Source of the DNA: Actinacidiphila oryziradicis
Lineage (GTDB): Bacteria; Actinomycetota; Actinomycetes; Streptomycetales; Streptomycetaceae
NCBI RefSeq assembly: GCF_005047355.1
Contig: NZ_SUMC01000044.1
Span: forward strand, 1 to 64,000
Direction: 5' to 3'
DNA: 64,000 bases
Part shown: in pieces, positions 9,115 to 17,758 of the stretch
Layout of the letters: the number at the start of each line of letters is the position of its first letter
Numbering within the stretch: the stretch's first letter is position 1
The notes under the pieces: model-generated
What the model was told of the DNA's origin: nothing
What the model saw: the letters and a program-made list of their open reading frames with translations, nothing else
The model's database searches: none
Program-made: the position numbers and the translations under genes

Positions 9115-9629
9115 GTGGGGGCCTCTTGGTCACGGTGGCAGCAAAGCAGGCGTCGCGAGGGCGAGAGCCGGTGAAGGGGGAGGCGGACGTCGAGGTGGCT
9201 GCCGTCCCGGCGCTCCCGGGTGGCACCGAGGCTGCGGAGCACCGCGAGCATGGCGGCGTTGGTTGCCTGGGTGTAAACGGCCAGGGTGTAAGCACCCGCG
9301 GCGCGGGCCTGGCAGGCAGCCCGGTGGGCCAGAGCGGTGCCAATCCCGGATCCGTGGTGTGCGTCGGCGACTTGCAGGCCGAGGTCGACGCATCCCGGCT
9401 CATGGCGGAGGGGGCCGAGGGAGGTCAGGGCGATCACCTCACCATTGCCGGCCGCGGTGGTGATCCAGCAGGTGGCGGCCGACCGCAGCCGGTCCCAGTC
9501 ACGGCGGCCGATCACGGTGCGGCCCCAGCGGCGGTGGAGGTTCTCCGTTGAGCAGCGTTGGTGGAAGGCGTCAACGAGCGGCCAGTCACCAGGCCGTGCC
9601 TCTCGGGTGGCGAGGGCGGGTGCGGTCAA
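9084..9629 (-). CDS. GNAT-family N-acetyltransferase
   Basis: A 181-residue GNAT-fold protein. The acetyl-CoA pyrophosphate loop is visible as ADAHHGSGIGTALAHRA near residue 90, followed by the beta-5/alpha-4 segment YTQATNAAMLAVLRSLGA. The start is TTG 9629, overlapping the TGA of the upstream remnant as TTGA. The acceptor substrate is unknown. The C-terminal 25 residues are basic and Pro/Arg-rich, overlap the next gene and are probably not part of the fold. Confidence 0.78.
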   Translation of the reverse strand: MTAPALATREARPGDWPLVDAFHQRCSTENLHRRWGRTVIGRRDWDRLRSAATCWITTAAGNGEVIALTSLGPLRHEPGCVDLGLQVADAHHGSGIGTALAHRAACQARAAGAYTLAVYTQATNAAMLAVLRSLGATRERRDGSHLDVRLPLHRLSPSRRLLCCHRDQEAPTCLNLPRPPR

Positions 9630-10082
9630 CGGCGGTGCGCCCGCCGGGCGGCCGCCAGGGCGGTGCGCCGGTAGGCCTTGCGCCGGCGGCCGTCGGGCAG
9701 GGTCACGTCGCGGGAGTGCACCTGGTACGGAGCGAGCAGGCCCGCCAGCCGGCGCTGGGTGAGTTCGGCGAACTCTTCAGCGGTCCCCGGCCGGCCCGGG
9801 CAGCTGGCACAGAGCGTGAACAAGGTCTTCGGAGGACAGCGCGTCCGGGTCGTCGAAGCGCTGGAAGACGCGCACGCAGTCCTCCACAATTCCGCCCGGT
9901 ACCGGGCGGGCACCGGTGCTGCCCGGTGCGAAAGTGCCGCAGCGCTGCGGCCGGTCGGCCTGGCAGCAGCAGGCGGTGCTGGGCAGGTCGGTGAGGGTCC
10001 GGGGCTCCGCGAGTCGCTCGGCGAGGAGGTCCAGCACCCGGCCGAGCCGGGCGAGCGGGCATTGCGCGGCGGGCAGCGGCGC
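9626..10082 (-). pseudogene. Frameshifted C-terminal piece of a mobile-element protein (DUF3631-like)
   Basis: The end of the 985-codon chimeric frame (from about 10082, LARLGRVLDLL to VHALCQLPG) and a second frame (from GRPGTAEEFAELT to stop 9626) together resemble one C-terminal region with a helical Asp-Pro-Asp-Ala-Leu segment and a LAPYQVHSRDVTLPDGRRRKAYRR finish. This is like the DUF3631 tail of actinobacterial primase/helicase proteins on integrative elements. A frame change is needed at about 9790, within a GC run (GGGCCGGCCGGGG). The family call is tentative; the frame break is seen directly. Confidence 0.4.
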
Positions 10083-12440
10083 CGTCGTTTCCGTCGTGCG
10101 AGTGTAGAACTTGGCGGCCGCGTTGGCCGAGCAGAACGACGTGTCGCCCGTCGCCTGCGCGGACAGGGACTTGGCGGTGCGCGGCGGCTTGACGGGGCCG
10201 ATACAGATCTGGGTGTCGGCTGTCCCCTTCTGCGGGGCGCAGCTCTGTCCGGCCCTACGTGCCTCCTGCACAGTCGCGGCGGCCTTCACGGGTGCCTTGG
10301 CCGCGCCGAAGATGGAGCCCGAGAGGGTCTCGATCGGCTCCTGCGCGGCCGGTTCCCGTGCGTTGGCATCAGCGTCCGGCATGTGGATCTCGGGGATGAG
10401 GTCGTAGTCGCCGGGCACGAACGCCACCGCGTCGAACGCGATGTCCTCGTCACCGGTGCCGTCCGAGGCGATGGTGTTCAGGCGCACCTCGGCGGCGTTG
10501 TCGAAGCGGAACGCGCCGAGGGAGACCCACCGGTTGGCGCTGCCATCCTGGTCGACCGTGCGGAGTTCGGTTCCGTGCGGGGTGTCGATCTCGTAGGTGG
10601 CGTAGCTGGTCTGTGCGCGGTGGTCCGGGATGTGGACCATGACCTTGGCCTCGCCCTTGAGCGGGTCGTTCAGCCGCCAGGCACCCTCGATCTTCAGCCG
10701 CTCGCCCTTGTCGTCGGCGATACGGGTGTGTCCGAAGTAGAAGTGTCCGCCGAAACCTGCGCCGAGTTGGTGGAGGTCGACCTTGGCGGGATAGACGTCC
10801 TCGACTCCGTTGTTGCCGAAGGTGAAGGAGAAGGTGCCGGAGTTGGTCCAGGAGTTGGTACAGCCGGGCCGGACGACTGGGGTGCCGGCCGGTACGTCGT
10901 CGACGATGAGGGCGCCCGCGGGCAGTCCGCTGGTGGTGCAGTTGGGCGGATACGCGGATCCGTCAGCTTCCTCAGGGTAGGTGCTGTTGAAGCGGACGAG
11001 TTCGTTTCCGCAGGTCAGGCTGCACGCAGTCTTCCACGTAACCGGCTTGTGCCACCAGCATTGGAAGTCCGCGACGCCGCACGGGCCGCTGGTGGTGGTG
11101 TCGTTAGAGGCGCCGTCGCTGATCCTGCTCGGGTCGCAGCCGTTGGAGGCGTCACAGAACAGGTTCTCGTCGGGCTTGAGGTGCGCGCGGTTGTACAGTG
11201 CGCTGCCTGCTACTGCGACCCCGCTGGTGGTGCCGTTCCAGCTCGCGGGGCGGAAGGCTGGCACCAGCGTGCCTGGTGACTCCAGGAAGGCGGGCGGGTG
11301 GGCGGCGAAGCCGAGGACCTTCTCCTCGTAGGGCCAGTTCTGCGGGCGGGCGGCCGCGCTGGCGTCCTCACCGCCGGCGGCGTTTTCCATGAAGGGCAGG
11401 CGCCCGGCGTCCCATTCGGGGTTGGCGGGGTTGTTGGCCCAGCCCACTCCCCAGGGGGATCCGTCGCCGAGGTCGGGATGGAAGCCGGAGTTGTAGGCCC
11501 ACAGGGCGTAGAACCAGTTTTCGGGCTTGAGGGGGTCGCCGTTGTTGGCGATCAGGCCGGCGGCGTGGGTCTCGTTCCACTTGGAGACCAGGATCTGCAG
11601 GCCGGCGGCGATGTTCGCGGTGTAGTCCAGGGCGGCGGCACGCTGGGTCTGGTAGTCCCAAGCGGTGCCGCCGTGTCCGTCCTCCCGGCCGGCCAGCCGC
11701 ATGTGGTCGGTGACCTGGGTGATGCCGTAGCCGCAGTCCGCTTTGGCGAAGTTGACGTCCCAGTCGTTGGAGGTGTCGCCGTCGTACAGGTCGATGCCGT
11801 AGTAGTTGCCGATCAGCGGGCTGGCCGTGACGCCGGGCACGGCTTCGCGGCCGGCCTGCCACATGTTCGACTCCTGCGTAGCGACGCCGAGCATTACCTG
11901 CGCGGGGACCCGGCTGCCGCCGTCCAGCGGCGGGTTGAGGAAGAGGGTCTGCGGTGAGTACGCCGGCATGCCGAGGTTCTTCCAGTTCGCCGGGCGCGAG
12001 ATGTAAGTGTTGAGGTAGCCGGTGATGGCCTGGTCCACGGCCCACTCCACCTGGCGGGGCTTGGGTTGCATCGCCTGGTTGCGAGGGTCGTTGCGCGGGA
12101 CGGAGCAGGTGCGCTCGTCCTCGACCGGGTCGGTCGGGGAATTAGCGGCCGCCACGGTCGCGGTGCGGTCGGTCGCGGTGCTGCCGTTGTGCGAGGTGAG
12201 CCTGGGTGAGGGCGCCCGTCCCTGGGCGGCGTGCTTGCCCTGCCGGGCGGCGGGGTCGACGGTGAAGGTTGCCTTCTTGCCGGTAGCCGGCATGGTCAAG
12301 CCGAAGGTCACCGGCCGTGCGGTGGTCGCGTCCTGGGGCTGGAGGGTGGATCCCTTGCCGTCCGCCCAGGCCGTCCCTGCCAGTACTGCCTCGCCCCGGG
12401 TGGAGACGGTCGCGTCCTTGGGGGACTTGGCCAGCCGCTG
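10083..12440 (-). pseudogene. Middle fragment of a large secreted protein (golvesin-C-like)
   Basis: About 786 codons lie in one open frame but lack both natural ends. The fragment has a repeated-Trp, lysozyme/transglycosylase-like region (VMLGVATQESNMWQAGREA, CGYGITQVTDHM, LWAYNSGFHPD) near residues 270-420 of the frame. A beta-rich region follows at 660-760 (ATYEIDTPHGTELRTVDQDG, RWVSLGAFRFDNAAEVRLN), which fits a golvesin C-terminal-like domain. Such Streptomyces proteins are very large and exported. The 5-prime side is fused to serine recombinase sequence near 12440 and the 3-prime side to a mobile-element tail near 10082, so this is a captured internal piece. The domain names are recognition, not a search result. 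Confidence 0.5.
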
Positions 12441-13041
12441 TACGCGGCGAGCGACAAGCCGCATCACAGCGGAGGCATGTGGATGAAGTTCCACGTGATC
12501 GATCTTGCCGCCCATCACAGTCCGGACGTACTGGAACCCGTAGGACGGCTTCCCCTTCGGTGGTCCAGCGGCCCTTGTCTTGACGGTCGCGCTCCTGTTG
12601 CGGCGCTGAATCGCCCGCAGTTCCATCTGCGCGCCCCAGGCCTCCATGGTGAAGCGGTTCTCGTCGGTGGGGTCGTCCAAGTCCCATGGGCCGTCGTGAC
12701 CGTATGTGACGAGCAGCTTCTTCTCGTCACGCATTGTAGCCGGTGTTCAGGCAGTCCACGACGTTGCGGCCCAAGCGGTCCACAGCGGCGGCGACGAGGC
12801 CGTCGTACGGACCCCGCTCGTCCCGGAGCCAGGGGCCGAGCTTGGGCCGGGTCATCGGGTCTGTGGCGCCCGACACCTCCCAGTCGTCAGCCCAGCCGAT
12901 GATGTGGCCGCCGACGGATGCGGCGGCCGTCAGGACGTCTTCGCGCTGGCGCTCCGGGGAGCTTGTGGCTGCCTTCATACGCGACAGCCGCCGCACGCCG
13001 AGCAGGCACTTTCCGCATCCGTCGTAGGGTCGTTCGATCAT
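12441..13041 (-). pseudogene. Serine recombinase fragment with a frameshift
   Basis: From ATG 13041 (MIERPYDGCGKCLLGVRRLSR) the frame has the resolvase-domain pattern: RLSR with the candidate catalytic serine, SPERQREDV, and LVAAAVDRLGRNVVDCLN. It stops at 12727, but the same protein continues one frame over from 12734 (KKLLVTYGHDGPWDL, FTMEAWGAQMELRAIQRRNR). This shows a small indel at about 12730. The protein then passes into unrelated sequence at about residue 98 of the second frame, so the large C-terminal DNA-binding part is absent. It is a dead large serine recombinase of the phage or ICE integrase type. Confidence 0.7.
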
Positions 13042-13125
13042 GTCCAGGTCCGTACCGCGCAAGGCTTCTCCGTTTCGAGGACGCAGGGTACGGAGATCTG
13101 GCGGCCACACCTAGGACGATCTTGC

Positions 13126-13548
13126 TCAGCCCAGGAAGCTCAGTCGAACCTGACGGTTGACATTAGAGATGTTGGTGTCGACCAGCACGACCGACTGCCA
13201 GGTGCCGAGCGCCAGCTCGCCGTCGATGACCGGCAAGGTCGCGTGCGGCGGCACGATGGCGGGCAGGACGTGGTCGCGGCCGTGGCCGGGGCTGCCGTGG
13301 CGGTGACGCCAGCGGTTGTCGGCGGGCAGCAGGTCGTGGAGCGCGGTGAGCAGGTCGGCGTCGCTGCCCGCGCCGGTCTCGATGACCGCGACGCCGGCGG
13401 TCGCGTGCGGGACGAAGACGTTGAGCAGTCCGTCACGCCCGTCGGCGGTGTCGTCCAGGAAGGCGGCGATGTCGGTGGTGAGATCGTGGACCGTCTCGGC
13501 GGAGCCGGTCGTGATGTCGATGGTGCGGGTGGTGAATGAGTCGGCCAT
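13126..13548 (-). CDS. YjbQ/UPF0047-family protein (secondary thiamine-phosphate synthase type)
   Basis: A 140-residue single-domain protein with the full family signature: FVPHATAGVAVIE, a glycine/histidine stretch GHGRDHVLPAIVPPHATLPVIDGEL, and the C-terminal GTWQSVVLVDTN...QVRLSFLG. Family members can carry weak thiamine-phosphate synthase activity; the physiological role is unsettled. The conserved histidines are present and the length is normal (about 135-140). It is divergent from the ssu operon, with the leader peptide between them. Confidence 0.85.
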   Translation of the reverse strand: MADSFTTRTIDITTGSAETVHDLTTDIAAFLDDTADGRDGLLNVFVPHATAGVAVIETGAGSDADLLTALHDLLPADNRWRHRHGSPGHGRDHVLPAIVPPHATLPVIDGELALGTWQSVVLVDTNISNVNRQVRLSFLG

Positions 13549-13602
13549 GGGTCAATGATCGCCCAGCCACCCGGGATTCCTCGTCCGGCAGACGAGACGG
13601 CG

Positions 13603-13632
13603 TTGACGCTGCACGGAATACACGGTTACTTT
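13603..13632 (+). promoter_or_regulatory. Probable promoter of the ssu leader and operon
   Basis: TTGACG (13603-13608) is followed after 17-18 bases by TTACTT/TACTTT (13626-13632). A start about seven bases further on would fall at or next to the ATG of the leader peptide at 13640. That would make the leader mRNA leaderless, as known for related cysteine-responsive leaders. Confidence 0.5.
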
Positions 13633-13639
13633 CATCGGT

Positions 13640-13723
13640 ATGTTGCGTCCCGTTCTGCTCACCACGCGCGGTCACATCGACCTGCTGCGGGTGGCTTCCG
13701 CCGCGTGTCCTTGCGGCTGCTGA
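13640..13723 (+). CDS. Cys-rich leader peptide of the sulfonate operon
   Basis: A 27-codon frame starts at ATG 13640 and ends CPCGC before TGA 13721. Its middle (RGHIDLLRVASAAC) is the hallmark of the putative leader peptides found upstream of actinobacterial sulfur genes. In mycobacteria such polycysteine, leaderless short frames act as cysteine-responsive attenuators. There is no ribosome site before the ATG. About 100 bases separate its stop from ssuC, enough for alternative structures. Inference: low cysteine stalls ribosomes at the three terminal Cys codons and permits ssu expression. Confidence 0.75.
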   Translation: MLRPVLLTTRGHIDLLRVASAACPCGC

Positions 13724-13824
13724 CGCCTTCTCACCGCTCTCTGCTGTTTTCTCCGGCCTCCTAGCGCCGCGCGCTCACCGAGGCATTCCCCGCTCGCCGC
13801 CGCCCCCCGAGGTGGAGCCTCCGC

Positions 13825-14685
13825 ATGACCTTAAGCAAAGCCCCACCGGACATATCCGGCATTACGGATCACTCCCCCGGCCCTGAGCTCGAACCTCTCA
13901 TCTCCGTCACCGCTAGCCGGCGTACCGTCCCCCGCTGGCTGCGCCGGACAGCCGTGCCCGTCCTGCTGCTCGTGCTCTGGCAGGTGACGAGCGCCACCGG
14001 CGTGCTGTCGCCGGACACCCTCGCCTCCCCCGGCACCGTCGCCCGCGCCGCCTCCGACCTGATCTCCAGCGGAGAGCTCGGGACGGCGATGTCCGTGTCG
14101 CTGCGACGGGTAGCCTTCGGCCTGCTTGTCGGAGGGCTGGCCGGCACCGGTCTCGCGCTGGTCGCGGGGCTGTCCCGGCTAGGCGAGGACACGGTCGACG
14201 CGACGGTGCAGATGATGCGGACCGTCCCGTTCGTGGGACTGATCCCGCTGCTCATCATCTGGCTGGGTATTGGCGAGGCCCCAAAGATCACCCTGATCGC
14301 ACTCGGCGTCACCTTTCCGCTGTATCTCAATGTCTACGCGGGCATCCGGGGCGTGGACGAGCGGCTGATCGAGGCCGGCTCGTCGCTCAGCCTTTCGCGC
14401 TGGGGGCTGATCCGGCATGTGATCCTGCCGGGCGCACTGCCCAACTTCATGACGGGCCTGCGCTTCTCCCTCGCCACCGCGTGGCTGGCGCTGATCTTCG
14501 GCGAGCAGGTCAACGCCGACGCCGGGCTCGGGTACCTGCTGAACCGGGCCCGGGACTACCTCCGTACCGACCAGATCATCGTCTGTCTGGTGGTGTACGC
14601 CCTCCTCGGCCTCGTCGTCGATGCCCTTGTCCGTACCCTCGAAAGGCTGCTGCTCCAATGGCGACCGACCTTCACGGGCAGTTGA
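13825..14685 (+). CDS. ssuC: Aliphatic sulfonate ABC transporter permease
   Basis: A 286-residue inner-membrane protein with about six hydrophobic segments. The cytoplasmic EAA loop that docks the ATPase is visible as EAGSSLSLSRWGLIRHVILPGALPN near 195-220. It carries sulfonates across the membrane together with SsuB and SsuA. ATG 13825 has GGTGGAG 9 bases upstream. It opens the ssuCBAD operon and overlaps ssuB by 28 bases. The first 35 residues are a polar extension. Confidence 0.9.
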   Translation: MTLSKAPPDISGITDHSPGPELEPLISVTASRRTVPRWLRRTAVPVLLLVLWQVTSATGVLSPDTLASPGTVARAASDLISSGELGTAMSVSLRRVAFGLLVGGLAGTGLALVAGLSRLGEDTVDATVQMMRTVPFVGLIPLLIIWLGIGEAPKITLIALGVTFPLYLNVYAGIRGVDERLIEAGSSLSLSRWGLIRHVILPGALPNFMTGLRFSLATAWLALIFGEQVNADAGLGYLLNRARDYLRTDQIIVCLVVYALLGLVVDALVRTLERLLLQWRPTFTGS

Positions 14686-15401
14686 GTCCCGCCGCGGTCC
14701 GGGTCGAGGCTCTGACCCGGGCCTTCAACGGCCGGCCGGTGATCGACAAGCTGGATCTGACCCTCCGGCCAGGGGAGTTCACCGCGCTGCTCGGCCGCAG
14801 CGGCTGCGGCAAGAGCACACTGCTGCGCGTGCTCGCCGGGCTGGACCGGGAGATCGAAGGCACTGTGCTGGTGCCGAAGAAACGTGCCGTCGCCTTCCAG
14901 TCTCCTCGGCTGATGCCCTGGAAGCGGGTATGGCGCAATGTCCTGCTCGGCCTGCCGGATAGTCCGGGACGGGCCGTGGCTGAGACCGCGTTGGAGGAGG
15001 TCGGCCTCGGCGACCGGTCCGATGCCTGGCCGAAGACCCTCTCAGGTGGTGAGGCACAGCGGGCGTCGCTGGCCCGGGCGCTGGTGCGCGAGCCCGATCT
15101 GCTGTTGCTGGACGAGCCGTTCGGGGCGCTGGACGCGCTGACCCGGATCAAGGCGCAGCAGCTGGTCGCCGAGCTGTGGCAGCGGCGTGGCTGCGCGGTG
15201 CTGCTGGTTACGCACGACGTGGAGGAGGCGCTGCTGCTCGCCGACCGGGCGCTCGTGATGCGTGACGGTGTCATCGCTTATGAGACCCCGGTGGATCTGC
15301 CGCGCCCGCGCGATGTCGGTGACCCGCCGTTCACCGCGCTGCGCACCCGGCTGCTGTCCGAACTCGGCGTCGATGTCCCCATGACCGCCAAGGCCGTCTG
15401 A
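14658..15401 (+). CDS. ssuB: Aliphatic sulfonate ABC transporter ATP-binding protein
   Basis: A 247-residue ABC ATPase. Walker A GRSGCGKST near 45, Q-loop AFQSPRLMPWKRV, signature LSGGEAQR near 128, Walker B LLLLDEPFGALD near 149 and the switch histidine in VTHDVEEAL are all intact. ATG 14658 inside the end of ssuC is chosen because homology begins there; longer in-frame extensions are antisense-like. It energises SsuC. The short length and LMPW motif fit the nitrate/sulfonate/taurine subfamily. Confidence 0.92.
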   Translation: MATDLHGQLSPAAVRVEALTRAFNGRPVIDKLDLTLRPGEFTALLGRSGCGKSTLLRVLAGLDREIEGTVLVPKKRAVAFQSPRLMPWKRVWRNVLLGLPDSPGRAVAETALEEVGLGDRSDAWPKTLSGGEAQRASLARALVREPDLLLLDEPFGALDALTRIKAQQLVAELWQRRGCAVLLVTHDVEEALLLADRALVMRDGVIAYETPVDLPRPRDVGDPPFTALRTRLLSELGVDVPMTAKAV

Positions 15402-15433
15402 ACCGCCCGCACCGGAAGGACCCTTGATACGCC

Positions 15434-16459
15434 ATGAGAACCGCACGAATCGTCCCCGCGCTCCTGCTCCCCTTCGCGCTGCTGATCGCGGCCTGCGGCG
15501 GTACGTCGTCGGCGGGCAGCTCCGCCGCGGGCAGTGGTACCGACGGAAAGGGCAGCGTCACGCTCAATGTCGGCGACCAGAAGGGCGGCTCGGAAGCTGT
15601 CCTGCGGGCGGCCGGCGAGCTGGACAACCTGACGTACAGGATCAAGTGGTCGACGTTCACCTCCGGGCCCCCACTGCTGGAGGCGGTCAACGCCAAGGCT
15701 GTGGACATCGGCGGAGTCGGGAACACCCCGCCGGTCTTCGCCGCGGGCTCCAAGTCGAAGATCACAGTGGTGGGCGCCCAGCACGGTTCGTCGGACGGCG
15801 AGGCGATCGTCGTACCGAAGGGCTCGAAGCTGACGAAGGCCGCCGACCTCAAGGGCCGGACCGTCGCCGTCGCACAGGGCAGTTCGGCCCACTTCCAGCT
15901 GGTCGCCTCGCTCCAGGCAGCCGGGCTGTCCATCTCGGATGTGAAGGTCAGCTATCTCCAGCCGGCCGACGCGCTGGCCGCGTTCAGCGCCGGCAAGGTG
16001 GACGCCTGGGCGATCTGGGACCCGTACACCTCGCAGGTGACGCAGACCCTCAAGGCTCGGAAGCTGACCACCGGCAGCGGGGTGGTAAACGGGCTGAGCT
16101 TCCAGGTCGCCTCACCCTCCGCGCTGGCCGACAAGGCGAAGTCAGCGGCGATAGCCGACTACCTCAAGCGGCTGAGCCGGGCGCAGAACTGGGTCTACAA
16201 GCACCCCGAGGCCTGGGCGAAGGTCTGGGCGAAGGAGACCGGTCTGCCGTACGAGGTGGCGCTGGCCTCGGTGAAGCAGAGCAACGGCACCCGGGTGCCG
16301 GTGGCTGTCGACGACGCGGCCATCGCCTCGGAGCAGAAGATCGCCGACACCTTCGAGAAGCTGAAGCTGATTCCGGGCCATGTCGACTTCAAAAGCTACG
16401 CGGACAAACGCTTCGACGGCGGCCTGCCGCCGTCGACCACCACGCCCAGAAAGTACTGA
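15434..16459 (+). CDS. ssuA: Sulfonate-binding lipoprotein
   Basis: A 341-residue substrate-binding lipoprotein. The signal peptide ends in lipobox LIAAC (Cys21), followed by a Gly/Ser linker. The body matches SsuA: NVGDQKGGSEAVLRA at the start of the mature part, GPPLLEAVNAKAVDIGGVGNTPPVFAA, and AWAIWDPYTSQVTQ. It binds alkanesulfonates outside the membrane and delivers them to SsuBC. It lies 32 bases after ssuB. Confidence 0.92.
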   Translation: MRTARIVPALLLPFALLIAACGGTSSAGSSAAGSGTDGKGSVTLNVGDQKGGSEAVLRAAGELDNLTYRIKWSTFTSGPPLLEAVNAKAVDIGGVGNTPPVFAAGSKSKITVVGAQHGSSDGEAIVVPKGSKLTKAADLKGRTVAVAQGSSAHFQLVASLQAAGLSISDVKVSYLQPADALAAFSAGKVDAWAIWDPYTSQVTQTLKARKLTTGSGVVNGLSFQVASPSALADKAKSAAIADYLKRLSRAQNWVYKHPEAWAKVWAKETGLPYEVALASVKQSNGTRVPVAVDDAAIASEQKIADTFEKLKLIPGHVDFKSYADKRFDGGLPPSTTTPRKY

Positions 16460-16471
16460 GAGGGCCAAGCC

Positions 16472-17644
16472 ATGACCGTACACCTGCACTGGTTCCTGCC
16501 CACGGGCGGTGACGGCCGCACCCTCGTCGACCGGCACGCCTACACCGACGGCGGGATCAAGCGATCGCGCATCACCCCGGTCTCCGGGGTACGACCGCCC
16601 GACATCGACTATCTGGCGCAGATCGCCAGGGCCGCGGACCAGCTCGGCTTCGAGGCCGTGCTGACGCCCACCGGGACCTGGTGCGAGGACGCCTGGCTCA
16701 CCACGGTGGCGCTCTCGCAGCACACCCAGCGGCTGAAGTTCCTGGTCGCCTTCCGGCCGGGGTTCATCTCGCCGGTGCTGGCGGCGCAGATGGCGGCGAC
16801 GTACCAGCGGATCACGCGGGGGCGGCTGTTGCTGAACGTGGTGACGGGCGGGGACCCGACGGAGCAGAAGCGTTTCGGCGATCATCTGGGCCACGATGAG
16901 CGCTACGCCCGCACCGATGAGTTCCTGTCGGTGGTGCGCGGGGTGTGGGGCGGCAAGCCGTTTGACTTCGCCGGCGCCCACTACCAGGTGGAGGGCGGGC
17001 TGGTCGCGTTGCCGCCGGACCCACAGCCGGAGATCTTCTTCGGCGGCTCGTCACCAGCCGCGGGGCCGGTCGCGGCCCGGAACGCGGATGTCTATCTGAC
17101 CTGGGGCGAGCCGCCCGAGCAGGTCAAGCAGAAGATCGACTGGATCCGGGGGCTCGCCGAGGCGGAGGGCCGGACCGTACGGTTCGGCATCCGCCTCCAC
17201 ACCATCTCGCGGGACTCCTCGAAGGAGGCCTGGGCGACCGCGAACCGGCTGCTCGACGACCTGGACGAGGAGACGGTGGCCGGGGCGCAGCAGGCCCTGG
17301 GCCGCAGTGAGTCGGTGGGGCAGCAGCGGATGCTCGCGCTCCACGGTGGCTCGCGCGACAAGCTCCAGATCTACCCCGGGTTGTGGGCCGGGGTCGGCCT
17401 GGTGCGCGGCGGCGCGGGCACGGCACTGGTCGGCAGCCACGCCGAGGTCGCCGACCTGGTCGAGGAGTACCACTCGCTCGGCATCGAGCACTTCGTGCTG
17501 TCCGGCTATCCCCACCTGGAGGAGGCGTACTGGTTCGGCGAGGGCGTCATGCCCGAGCTGGCGGCGCGCGGCCTCCTTCCTCCTGACAGCCGTGCGGCGT
17601 CCGTGCCGGCCGGCGCACCGCTGCTGCTCTCCAGGGGGCGGTGA
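16472..17644 (+). CDS. ssuD: FMNH2-dependent alkanesulfonate monooxygenase
   Basis: A 390-residue bacterial-luciferase-like flavin monooxygenase. It oxidises alkanesulfonates to aldehyde and sulfite using FMNH2 and oxygen. Family features seen: WFLPTGGDGR at the N terminus, GTWCEDAWL, FLVAFRPGFISPVLAAQMAATYQR, GRLLLNVVTGGDP, and HFVLSGYPHLEEAYWFGEGV. The length equals that of E. coli SsuD plus a short tail. It is the last operon gene, 12 bases after ssuA. No ssuE flavin reductase gene is present here, so reduced flavin must come from elsewhere. Confidence 0.93.
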   Translation: MTVHLHWFLPTGGDGRTLVDRHAYTDGGIKRSRITPVSGVRPPDIDYLAQIARAADQLGFEAVLTPTGTWCEDAWLTTVALSQHTQRLKFLVAFRPGFISPVLAAQMAATYQRITRGRLLLNVVTGGDPTEQKRFGDHLGHDERYARTDEFLSVVRGVWGGKPFDFAGAHYQVEGGLVALPPDPQPEIFFGGSSPAAGPVAARNADVYLTWGEPPEQVKQKIDWIRGLAEAEGRTVRFGIRLHTISRDSSKEAWATANRLLDDLDEETVAGAQQALGRSESVGQQRMLALHGGSRDKLQIYPGLWAGVGLVRGGAGTALVGSHAEVADLVEEYHSLGIEHFVLSGYPHLEEAYWFGEGVMPELAARGLLPPDSRAASVPAGAPLLLSRGR

Positions 17645-17666
17645 GCAGCGGCGGTGATACGTGGGG

Positions 17667-17702
17667 CCGTCCGTCCGCCTGGTCCGGCGGGCGGACGGAC
17701 GG
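17667..17702 (+). terminator. Terminator hairpin of the ssu operon
   Basis: Perfect 13-bp arms (17667-17679 and 17690-17702, CCGTCCGTCCGCC and its complement) enclose a 10-base loop, 23 bases after the ssuD stop. It also sits just before the possible ATG 17705 of the next gene, which argues for a later start for that gene. Confidence 0.75.
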
Positions 17703-17758
17703 ACATGTTCTTCCAGCTCGCCGGGAAGACCCGCGGACCGTCCTCGGTTGGTAGAAGC

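Noticed and set aside
17705-17758. ATG 17705 as the start of the flavin monooxygenase
   Set aside because: It lies directly behind the perfect terminator hairpin, and the added residues lie outside the FAD-binding fold.
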